From Chloroflexota bacterium (lineage in GTDB: Bacteria > Chloroflexota > Limnocylindria > P2-11E), in assembly GCA_005889445.1 (NCBI GenBank), contig VBGS01000045.1:1-32070 (forward strand): a stretch of DNA of 32,070 bases, written 5' to 3'. Within the stretch, counting starts at the first letter, position 1. Each line of letters starts with the position of its first letter. Shown here in pieces: positions 20,246 to 31,692 of the stretch. The notes under the pieces are model-generated. The model ran no database searches, was not told the DNA's origin, and saw only the letters and a program-made list of their open reading frames with translations. The position numbers and the translations under genes are program-made.

Positions 20246-22677
20246 GAGCTCCGCCTCGTGACGATGTTCACCAAGCGATCCGGCACGATGATGGTGCGGT
20301 CGATCGTGCGTCCATCGAGCGCCACCTTTGCCTTCGGGCTCGCCAGCGCGATCTCGCGCAGCTCGGCCTCGGGGAGCCCGGCTCGTGCGGTAACGCGGTC
20401 GCGGACCTTGCCGTCGACCTGGACGACCAGCGTGATCTCATCGAGCGTCGTCATCGCTGGGTCCCAGGCCGGCCAACGCTGCCGATGGATCGAATCTGTT
20501 CCCGCACGGCGTTCCCACAGCTCCTCGGTGATGTAGGGCGCAAAGGGCGCCAGCATCAGGAGCAGTTTCTCCGTGGCTTCGGCCCGGCTCGGACCGTGCG
20601 CATGCTGCAGCTCGTTCGTCAGCTCCATCATCGCGGCGATCGCGGTGTTGAAGTGGTAGGCGTCGACGTCCGCGGTGACCTTGGCGATCGTCCGATGCAG
20701 AAGCCGATCGATCGTCTCGTCGCGCGGACCTTCGCCAGGCTCGGAGAGCGCGATCGTCCACACGCGGTTCAGAAAGCGGTGGACTCCTTCGATGCCCTCG
20801 GCGTTCCAGTCGGATCCCTGGGTCCATGGACCCATGAACATCATGAACAGGCGCAGCGTGTCGGCTCCGTACCTGGCCACATATTCGTCGGGTGGCTGCA
20901 CGTTGCCCCGCGACTTCGACATCTTGCGGCCGCCGAAGACGATGTTGCCCTGGTTGCGCAGGTGCCGGAACGGCTCGCCGAACCACAGGTAACCCATGTC
21001 GCGCAGGGCCTTGGTCACGAAGCGCGCGTAGAGGAGATGCAGGATCGCGTGCTCGATACCGCCGGTATAGCGGGCGACCGGCAGCCAGCGGCGCGCGACC
21101 GCCTCGTTCATGAACGCGGTGTCGATCTTCGGATCCGGATACCGATAGACATACCAGGACGAGTCGACGAACGTGTCCATCGTGTCCGTCTCTCTCCGCG
21201 CGGCCTTCCCGCAGCTGGGACAGGTCGTCCGAACGAAGGACTCGACACGCGCCAGGGGGTTGCCACCCTCGGCGGTGAACGGCGCATCGCGCGGCAGGAC
21301 CACCGGCAGGTCCTTCTCGGGGACCGGCACCATCCCGCAGTCGTCGCAGTAGATGATCGGGATGGGCGTGCCCCAGTAGCGCTGCCGCGAGACCAGCCAG
21401 TCGCGCAGCCGGTAAATGACTGACGGGCCGCCGATGCCACGGCGCTTCGCCTCCTCGGCGACGGCCCGCTTTCCCTCCTCACTTCGCGTGCCGGTGAACG
21501 GGCCGCTGCGGACCATGATCCCCTCGCCGACATACGGCTCAGCCACGGCGGCATGTTCCGACCCATCCGGCGAGATGACCTCACGGATCTCCAGGCCGTA
21601 GCGTTTCGCGAACTCGAAGTCGCGCTCGTCGTGGGCGGGCACCGCCATGATCGCGCCCGTCCCGTAGGTCGACAGCACGTAATCGGCGATCCAGACGGGG
21701 ATGCGCTCGCCGGTGAATGCGTTCTCGGCGAAGGCGCCGGTGCTCACGCCCTTCTTGATCCGCTCCGCGGACGTGCGCTCGATCTCCTCCATCAGCCGCG
21801 CCCTGGCGACGTACTCGTCGACCTCACGGCGCTGGGCGGGCGTGGTGATCTTCGCCACCAGCGGGTGCTCCGGCGCCAGGACCATGAACGTCGCGCCGTA
21901 GATCGTGTCCGGCCGGGTGGTGAAGAAGCGGATCTTCTCGGCAGGATGGCCGTGGACGTCGAAGGCGATCTCCGCGCCCTCCGAGCGCCCGATCCAGTTG
22001 GTCTGCATGACGCGGACCCGCTCCGGCCAATCGATCCCCTCGAAGCGCAGCAGCTCGTCGGCGTACCGCGTGATCCGGAAGAACCATTGCTCCAGATCGC
22101 GTTTGATCACTGGCGTCTCGCAGCGCTCGCAGCGCCCGCCGATCACCTGCTCGTTCGCGAGCACGGTCTGGTCCTTGGGGCACCAGTTGACCGGCGCCAT
22201 TGCCCGATACGCCAGACCCTGCTCCAGAAACCTCAGGAACATCCACTGGTTCCAGCGGTAGTATTCCGGGTAGCAGGTCACGACCTCGCGACGCCAGTCG
22301 ATCGAGGCGCCCATCATCGTGAACTGCTCGCGCATGTGGGCCATGTTCTTTTCGGTCCACGCCGCCGGATGCATGTTCCGCTTGATCGCCGCGTTCTCGG
22401 CGGGGAGGCCGAAGGCGTCGAAGCCCATCGGGAACAGCACGTTGTGACCGCGCATCCGCAGGAAGCGCGCGGCGCAGTCGGACGGCGCCATGGCGTACCA
22501 GTGACCGACGTGCAGCTCACCCGACGGATACGGGTACATCGTCACGAAGTAGAAGTTCGGCCGATCGGCGACGTCCGCTGTCTCGTGGAGGCCGGACGCG
22601 GCCCAGCGCTTCTGCCACTTCGGCTCGATGACATCGGGCGCGTAGCGATCGATCTTGTCGCGCACTTCGCTTGTCAC
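20242..22677 (-). CDS. leuS: Leucyl-tRNA synthetase
   Basis: MYPYPSGELHVGHWYAM, KMSKSRGNV, YVLSTYGTGAIMAVPAHDERDFEFA; GTG start at 22677 with AAGGAGG SD; ORF-track extension to 22887 is tRNA/leader sequence. Confidence 0.97.
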   Translation of the reverse strand: MTSEVRDKIDRYAPDVIEPKWQKRWAASGLHETADVADRPNFYFVTMYPYPSGELHVGHWYAMAPSDCAARFLRMRGHNVLFPMGFDAFGLPAENAAIKRNMHPAAWTEKNMAHMREQFTMMGASIDWRREVVTCYPEYYRWNQWMFLRFLEQGLAYRAMAPVNWCPKDQTVLANEQVIGGRCERCETPVIKRDLEQWFFRITRYADELLRFEGIDWPERVRVMQTNWIGRSEGAEIAFDVHGHPAEKIRFFTTRPDTIYGATFMVLAPEHPLVAKITTPAQRREVDEYVARARLMEEIERTSAERIKKGVSTGAFAENAFTGERIPVWIADYVLSTYGTGAIMAVPAHDERDFEFAKRYGLEIREVISPDGSEHAAVAEPYVGEGIMVRSGPFTGTRSEEGKRAVAEEAKRRGIGGPSVIYRLRDWLVSRQRYWGTPIPIIYCDDCGMVPVPEKDLPVVLPRDAPFTAEGGNPLARVESFVRTTCPSCGKAARRETDTMDTFVDSSWYVYRYPDPKIDTAFMNEAVARRWLPVARYTGGIEHAILHLLYARFVTKALRDMGYLWFGEPFRHLRNQGNIVFGGRKMSKSRGNVQPPDEYVARYGADTLRLFMMFMGPWTQGSDWNAEGIEGVHRFLNRVWTIALSEPGEGPRDETIDRLLHRTIAKVTADVDAYHFNTAIAAMMELTNELQHAHGPSRAEATEKLLLMLAPFAPYITEELWERRAGTDSIHRQRWPAWDPAMTTLDEITLVVQVDGKVRDRVTARAGLPEAELREIALASPKAKVALDGRTIDRTIIVPDRLVNIVTRRSS

Positions 22678-22718
22678 GTTCGACCTCCTTCGCTCCATCG
22701 TTGCCGTTTGGCCCAAAC

Positions 22719-22753
22719 AAAAAAGCCTCGCCGTCCAAGAGGACGGAAAGGCC
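22719..22753 (-). terminator. Intrinsic terminator of the T-box leader
   Basis: Minus strand GGCCTTTCCGTCC-TCTT-GGACGGCGAGGC followed by TTTTTT. Confidence 0.85.
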
Positions 22754-22792
22754 TTCCGCGGTACCACCTCAGTTGAGAGCCGCGTCGTGGGC

Positions 22793-22867
22793 TGGTGGAG
22801 CTGGCGGGATTCGAACCCGCGACCCCCACACTGCCAGTGTGATGCGCTCCCACTGCGCCACAGCCCC
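22793..22867 (-). tRNA. tRNA-Ala (anticodon GGC), CCA encoded
   Basis: GGGGCTG TG GCGC-AGTGGGA-GCGC A TCACA-CTGGCAG-TGTGG GGGTC GCGGG-TTCGAAT-CCCGC CAGCTCC A CCA; cloverleaf closes; G3:U70 alanine identity pair present. Confidence 0.95.
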
Positions 22868-23051
22868 GATGCTCTCCGCTCGAGCACGTTTCTAACGGGC
22901 GTGACCCCGGCGAGCGCTCACGCCAGAGGCGGTTCGCGCTCGCAGCTCCCGGGCGAGTTCCGCGCGCCCTGCAGACCAGCTCGCACCGAACGCTGGCTCT
23001 CTTGCTCCAGGGGATGCGCGTACTGCTCCCGATCGTCGCCGTTCGCTGAAA

Positions 23052-23057
23052 AGTATA
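23052..23057 (-). promoter_or_regulatory. -10 element (TATACT) upstream of the T-box leader
   Basis: TATACT on the minus strand just after the rodA stop, positioned to start transcription at the base of T-box Stem I; no clear -35. Confidence 0.5.
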
Positions 23058-23064
23058 TCGGCGG

Positions 23065-24225
23065 CTAGGGCCCTTCGGGGCCGCGTCGCATCGAGACGGA
23101 CTGCAGGACCCCGAGCGCGAAACAGATCGACACGAGCGAGCTACCGCCGTGCGAGATGAAGGGCAGCGGGATGCCGGTCACGGGCATGAGCGAGATCGCC
23201 ATACCGACGTTCACCAGGATCTGGAACAGAAGCATGGTGGCGACGCCACCGCCGATGAGGAGGCCGAACGGGTCGCGCGAGCGGAAGGCCACGCGGAGCG
23301 CCGCGATCAGCAGCACGACATAGAGCGCGAACAGGATGATCGCCCCGGCGAAGCCGAGGTCCTCCGCAAGACCGGCGAAGACGAAGTCCGACTCCGCGAT
23401 CGGCAGGTATCCGAGCGGCGACTGCGTGCCGGCGGTGAAACCCTTGCCGCTCGCCCCGCCCGAGCCCACCGCGATGAGTGATTGGATGATGTTCCACCCG
23501 GCCCCCTGGGGGTCGGCGTACGGGTTGAGGAACGCGCCGAGCCGCGCTCGCTGGTAGTCCTTGAGCAGCGCCCAGATCACCGGGAACGCCGCGGCGCCCA
23601 CCGCTGCGAGCGCGGTGAGCTGCCAGGTGCGAGCACCCGCGAGGAACGCGATGCCGAAGAAGATCGCGATGAAGACGAGGCTCGTGCCGAGGTCGGGTTG
23701 GCGGTAGACGAGGAACACCGCGGGAACCAGCAGCAGGAGCCCGAACGCGATGACGAGCGGCGAGCCGACACGATCGCGCCGATCGGCGAAGTACTTGGCG
23801 AGCACGATGATCATGAGGACCTTCGCGACCTCGCTGAACTGGAACGAGAGACCCGCGATGTTCACCGCGCGCTGCGCGCCGAGGCTCGACGTGCCGATCT
23901 GCAACACGACCGCGAGGAGTCCGAGCGTCAGCAGGTAGAGGACCGGCGCGAACGTCCCGAGCCAGGCGTAGTCGAAGAGCGAGACGGCGACCATCGCGGC
24001 GAGGCCGACGGCGGCCCAGAGCGCGCCGCGCAGGACGAACTGCATCGGGTCGCCGGTGAACGTGCGCGTCTCGGCGGTGGTCGAGTAGGTCATGACGAGG
24101 CCGTACCCGATCAGCAGGAGGGTGGCGAGCAGGAGGATCGGGTCCACCTGGATCCACTGCCGTGCCACGGGTCGGTCGTGGAACGGCGTCGCCGCTCGAG
24201 GCATCGCGATCGGACGAACGCTCAC
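23065..24225 (-). CDS. rodA: RodA/FtsW-type SEDS peptidoglycan glycosyltransferase
   Basis: Multi-TM; VYRQPDLGTSLVFIAIFFGIAFLAG, GGASGKGFTAGTQSPLGYLPIAESDFVFAGLAEDLGF, TGIPLPFISHGGSS; follows PBP2. Confidence 0.94.
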   Translation of the reverse strand: MSVRPIAMPRAATPFHDRPVARQWIQVDPILLLATLLLIGYGLVMTYSTTAETRTFTGDPMQFVLRGALWAAVGLAAMVAVSLFDYAWLGTFAPVLYLLTLGLLAVVLQIGTSSLGAQRAVNIAGLSFQFSEVAKVLMIIVLAKYFADRRDRVGSPLVIAFGLLLLVPAVFLVYRQPDLGTSLVFIAIFFGIAFLAGARTWQLTALAAVGAAAFPVIWALLKDYQRARLGAFLNPYADPQGAGWNIIQSLIAVGSGGASGKGFTAGTQSPLGYLPIAESDFVFAGLAEDLGFAGAIILFALYVVLLIAALRVAFRSRDPFGLLIGGGVATMLLFQILVNVGMAISLMPVTGIPLPFISHGGSSLVSICFALGVLQSVSMRRGPEGP

Positions 24226-26032
24226 TTGTTGCCCAGCACGTAGGTCTCGAGGATCCGCTGGCTCATCCCGACCGCCGGGTTGATGCAGAACTCGCAGAGC
24301 GACTTGGACGAGTCGTAGAGGAAGATCGCCATCGCGATCTGCGCGGTCGGCTCGGTGTTGTCCGCCTGGGGCAGGAACGAGATGAACCAGTTGTGGAAGC
24401 CGAGCTTGTTGTGGCCGGCGCTGTCGCGGCCGTTGGCCGCGCCGAACTCCGCGGTGCCGGTCTTCCCCGCGATCGGGAGCTTGGCGTTCGGCATGGGCGC
24501 GTGCCCGCTGGTGACGACGAGGCGCGCGCCCTCACGGATGGTGCGCAGGTTGTCCTGGCTGATATCGAGCTTCCTGATGGGCTGCGGCGGCTGCGTGTAG
24601 ACGGCGGTGCCCTTGGCGTCGTTCACCTGCTTCAGCAGGTGGGGCTTCCACAGCGTGCCACCGTTCGCGACGGACGCGTACGCGTTGAGGAGCTGGAGCG
24701 GCGTCACCGCGACATAGCCCTGGCCGATCGCCTCGTGGTACGTGTTGCCGATCGACCACTCCTCTTTGAAGTTCTGAAGCTTCCATTCGGGGCTCGGCAT
24801 GATCCCGGCCGCCTCATCGGGAAGATCGATCCCGGTGGGCGCGCCGAAGCCGAGCATGTGGCCGTACTTGGCGATCGCCTCCGGACCAACGCCCTTCACG
24901 TTCGGCGCCATCGGGCTGCCACCCGCGAGCGTGTAGAAGTAGATGTCGCTCGAATGGGCGAAGCCGGTGATGAAGTTGACAGACCCATGGGCGCGCCAGT
25001 CGAAGAAGGCCTGCCCGCTCACGCTGAAGGACGTCGACGACACGTTCACGACCGTGTTCCGGGTCGCGGTGCCCTCCTGGAGCGCGGAGAGCCCGGTGAC
25101 CATCTTGAACGTCGAGCCTGCCGGGTACATGTCCCCGATCGCTTTGTTCACGAGCGGGTGGCGGTCGTCCGCGTTCAGCGCCGCCATCTCCTTTGAGGTG
25201 ATTCCGCGGGCGAACATGTTGTTGTCGTAGGCGGGGATCGAGACCATCGCGAGGATCTCGCCGTTCTGTGGGTTCAGCGCGACACCGACGCCCTGCGTGA
25301 AGCGATCTTCCTGGACGCCCTTCCGCAGCTCCCCGTCGAGGAGTTTCTGGAGACGGTCGTCGATCGTGAGGGTCACCGTGTTCCCCACGGTGGGCTCCTG
25401 CAGCGCGAGGGTCTTGATCTCACGCTGCGCGGCGTCACGCTCGATCTCGCGCCAACCGTACGTGCCGCGCAGGTATTGCTCATAGACGTTCTCGATGCCG
25501 GTGCGGCCGATGTCGTCGTCCGCCAGGTAACCGGCGTCCTTCAGCTTCTGGAGCTCGTCCTCGGTGATCGGCCCGGTGTAGCCGATCAGCGGCGCATACA
25601 GCTCGCCGGCGGTGTAGAGGCGCAGGCTCTCGGGATCGACGCGCACGCCCGGGAAGAGCTCCGACCGCTCGGTGACCGCGACCGCGACCTCGCGCGGCAG
25701 CGGCGAGGTCGAGACCCGCACGGGCTCGTACGGATTGCGAACGCGCTGGTTCCGGATCATTTCCGCGACGTCGTCGCTCGGGACGTTCAGCAGAGCGCCC
25801 AGGCGCTGCGCGAGCTCCTGCTCGCGGACCCGTGGCAGGTCGACCGGGACGATGCTCAGCGCGAATCCAGCGACGTTCCGGGCAAGGACGTACCCGTTTC
25901 GATCGACGATCCCACCGCGTTCGGCGGCGACCGGTAGCCGCAGGATCCGAGCCCGGTGAAGACGACGAGCATCGTGACGCCGAAGGCGAGGAAGCGCCGG
26001 GGCCGAACGAACGCACGCTCGTCCTCTCTCAC
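24222..26032 (-). CDS. mrdA: Penicillin-binding protein 2 (apparent 1-nt frameshift near 25947)
   Basis: PAGSTFKMVTGLSALQEG (SxxK), AGKTGTAEFG (KTG), SSDIYFYTL; N-terminal TM segment VREDERAFVRPRRFLAFGVTMLVVFTGLG in a different frame from ILRLPVAAERGGIVDRNGYVLARNVAG. Confidence 0.9.
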
Positions 26033-26574
26033 CACACCCCTAACGCCCCCTGCCGCTCCGTGACGCGGCGCAGAAGTCGCGCAACGGGATAGATCGGCAC
26101 CGCGAGCACGCCGGTGTAGATCGCGCTCGCGAGCGCGGTCCCGGCCGCCAGCGGCAGCGAGATCACGGGCGGCTGGGTCAGCACCAGGATCCCGAGATAG
26201 GTCAGCAGCGCGACCAGCGTCGCCGCCGCCACGAGCAGCGCGGCGGCGACCACCGGGGTCGTCCGGCCTAACCCGCGATCTTGAACACCGATTGCCGCGA
26301 CCGGCGGAAGCGAGGCCAGCGCGAAGGCGCCGAGCGGTCCGCCCGAGAGGAGGTCGGCGACGAGCCCGCCGAGGAACGCCCACCAGATCGCCTCGCGGGC
26401 GCCCGCGGCGATCGCCCAGCAGCCTGCGACCAGGAGTGGTAGCACCGGCCGGGCGTCGCCGAGCGCGATGAGCGGCGCGACGGTTCCCTGCAGGAGGGCC
26501 GCCGCGAGCGGGATCAGGAGCCCGAGCGCGAAGCGCACCAGACCTCCCTCCCTCGACCACGCGGTCGCAGCCAT
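26029..26574 (-). CDS. mreD: MreD-like rod shape-determining membrane protein
   Basis: Multi-TM protein directly upstream of PBP2-RodA with WWAFLGGLVADLLSGGPLGAFALA; stop overlaps the PBP2 GTG start. Confidence 0.8.
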   Translation of the reverse strand: MAATAWSREGGLVRFALGLLIPLAAALLQGTVAPLIALGDARPVLPLLVAGCWAIAAGAREAIWWAFLGGLVADLLSGGPLGAFALASLPPVAAIGVQDRGLGRTTPVVAAALLVAAATLVALLTYLGILVLTQPPVISLPLAAGTALASAIYTGVLAVPIYPVARLLRRVTERQGALGVW

Positions 26575-26589
26575 CGTCCGGTCGTCCGC

Positions 26590-27729
26590 TTAGGGGTGAG
26601 CGCGCCGGCCCACGGGATGCGCGGCGGCCGGCCCGTGGGCGGGGGTGTGTGGCACCGCGAGGTCTTCCTCCAGCTGACGGAACGGGTCCTCGTCGCGCAG
26701 CTTTGCGCTCACGAAGATGAGGACAAGTCGCGCGGTCGCCGCAACCGGCACCGCGAGGAGCACGCCCAGCAGACCGAAGAGCGCACCGCCGGTCAGGAGC
26801 GCGAAGATCACCACCGCAGGATGCAGCTTCACGATCCGTCCGATGACGAGTGGGATCACGAAGTAGTCCTCAGCGTGCCGAAGGATCGTGTACATGATCG
26901 CGACGATCGCCACGTACCAGATCTGCGTGAGACCCCACGGCGCGGGATGACCGAGCGCGACGAGACAGGCGATCGCACCGGCGGTGATCGGACCCACGAT
27001 CGGGATCACCTCCAGTACGCCCGTCATGATCGCCAGCAGGATCGTGAATGGCACTTGGAGCACCGTGAGCCCGATAAAGGTCGCAGTGGCCATCACGCCG
27101 ATCAGCAGCAGCTGCCCGCGCACGTAGCGCCCGAGCAGCACGTTCACCTCAGCGAGAAGCGGGAGGAGCTCGTTGCGCTGGCTCGGCGGCAAGAGTCGCC
27201 GGAACCATTGCAGCAGCCGCGGCGCATCGCGAAGCAAGAAGAACGTGGCGATGAAGAACAGCAGCATCTCCAGGAGGAAGCGCCCGAGACCGACGACAAG
27301 TGGGACCGCCCCGCGCGCGATCATCTGCGACAGATCGTTCGCGCCCGCGAAGCTCACGATGAGCTCGTCGAGCTGCTCGAGGCCAATCTGGTCAGCGGTC
27401 TCGGCCAGCGTGTTCTGCGCGTTCGTGACGAGGCTCGGGAGCGACCGCTGCAGGTCGCGCACCTGATCGATGGCCAGCGGGATCAGAATTCGGCCGCCAC
27501 CGAATATGGCAGCGAGAAGGGCGATGAAGACGATTGCCGCCGCCGCGGTGCGGGGCAAGCTCAGTCGTCGCTCGAGGAGCGCGACAACGGGAAGCAGGAC
27601 GAACGCGACGATCGCCGCCCACACGAACGGACGGACGATGTCGCCAGCCCGATAGACGATGTAAAGGCTGGCGACGGCGAACAAGGCGACGACGACCCGC
27701 TTGGTCGCCGCGCTCCAACGTGCCCCCAT
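26590..27729 (-). CDS. AI-2E family transporter (permease)
   Basis: FVWAAIVAFVLLPVVALLERR, GVMATATFIGLTVLQVPFTILLAIMTGVLEVIPIVGPITAGAIACLVAL, GVLLAVPVAATARLV. Confidence 0.9.
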   Translation of the reverse strand: MGARWSAATKRVVVALFAVASLYIVYRAGDIVRPFVWAAIVAFVLLPVVALLERRLSLPRTAAAAIVFIALLAAIFGGGRILIPLAIDQVRDLQRSLPSLVTNAQNTLAETADQIGLEQLDELIVSFAGANDLSQMIARGAVPLVVGLGRFLLEMLLFFIATFFLLRDAPRLLQWFRRLLPPSQRNELLPLLAEVNVLLGRYVRGQLLLIGVMATATFIGLTVLQVPFTILLAIMTGVLEVIPIVGPITAGAIACLVALGHPAPWGLTQIWYVAIVAIMYTILRHAEDYFVIPLVIGRIVKLHPAVVIFALLTGGALFGLLGVLLAVPVAATARLVLIFVSAKLRDEDPFRQLEEDLAVPHTPAHGPAAAHPVGRRAHP

Positions 27730-27946
27730 ACTCTGCGGCCGATTATCAGGCCTGCTCACCCACTCCAGACATCGGAACGGTCGCGTCTCTGCTATCGGAA
27801 ATGGTAGCGGACTGACTCTGTCTTGAGTCTCTTTCGGGGTGGCCTTTGGCCATCGGCTCGGATAGAATGGAGGGCACGGACAGCCCGCTACGCGGTCCCA
27901 GTTTTGCCCAGATTCCGCCTCCGGCCGTCTACGGTGCTGGGTGCGC

Positions 27947-27962
27947 TGTTTCACGTGTGACA
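27947..27962 (+). promoter_or_regulatory. parS-like ParB-binding site
   Basis: TGTTTCACGTGTGACA matches canonical TGTTTCACGTGAAACA at 14/16 positions, immediately upstream of parA. Confidence 0.85.
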
Positions 27963-27973
27963 GAGTCGCCGTT

Positions 27974-28663
27974 TTGACGGTCCTTGTGGTGAGCAACCAG
28001 AAGGGAGGGGTCGGTAAGACGACGACTGCGATCAGTCTTGGAGCAGCCCTCGTCGAGCACGGCGAACGAGTGCTGATCGTCGACCTCGACCCTCAGGCCA
28101 ACGCGACGAGCGGCCTTGGAATCGGCAAGGACCTGCCGAACGCAATCTACGGAGTTCTTTTGAAGGAGCGCCCCCTGGAGCAGTCGATCGTCGCAACCGC
28201 GGTCCCTGGCCTTGACCTAGTCCCATCCGGTCCAGATATGGCCGGCGCCGAGGTCGAACTTGTCCCGCTTATGGGCCGCGAATACCGGCTGCGTCAGGCG
28301 CTGCAGTCAACCAACGGCTACGACACCGTGATCGTCGACTGTCCGCCCTCGCTCGGACTTCTCACGGTCAACGCGCTGGCGGCCGTCGACGCCGTCGTTA
28401 TCCCGGTTCAGTGCGAGTACTACGCGCTCGAAGGCCTGGCTCAGCTGTTGAGCACGATCGGTCCGACGGCATTTCCCGGATTTGGTCGCGCGAGCTCGGA
28501 TACCCCGCACCGTCAGGCTCGCCGAAGCGCCGAGCCACGGCATCCCCATCGCCATGTACGACCGGCAGTCTCCCGCGGCACGAGCCTACGACGACCTCGC
28601 GCGCGAGCTCGCTGATCGGCTGAAGGCCCGTGCCCCGATCGCGCTCGGCGGAGCAATCGCCTA

Positions 28664-28664
<1 letters not shown>
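27974..28664 (+). CDS. parA: ParA/Soj chromosome partitioning ATPase with internal deletion and frame change
   Basis: VVSNQKGGVGKTTTAISLGAALVEHGERVLIVDLDPQANATSGLG; VDCPPSLGLLTVNAL; C-terminus VRRHFPDLVARARIPRTVRLAEAPSHGIPIAMYDRQSPAARAYDDLARELADRL in another frame. Confidence 0.9.

Positions 28665-31691
<3,027 letters not shown>

Positions 31692-31692
<1 letters not shown>

Larger units (their letters stand above)
22719..23046 (-). promoter_or_regulatory. Leucine-specific T-box leader (Stem I, II, IIA/B, antiterminator, terminator) interrupted by a tRNA-Ala gene
   Basis: Stem I 22942-23040 with AGTA, AGAGAGCCAGC, GGTGCGA and GAA-CTC specifier (CTC at 22957-22955); Stem II 22912-22941; pseudoknot-like CCGTTA region 22885-22909; T-box AGGTGGTACCGCGG 22756-22769; terminator; leuS downstream. 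Confidence 0.9.

Noticed and set aside
22678-22887. ORF-track N-terminal extension of leuS (MLERRASGLWRSGSASHWQCGGRGFESRQLHQ...)
   Set aside because: It is the translation of the tRNA-Ala gene, T-box antiterminator and terminator; the real start is GTG 22677 with an AAGGAGG SD.
27820-27870. TAGAAT -10-like element upstream of parA
   Set aside because: No -35 at suitable spacing that I can support; left uncalled.
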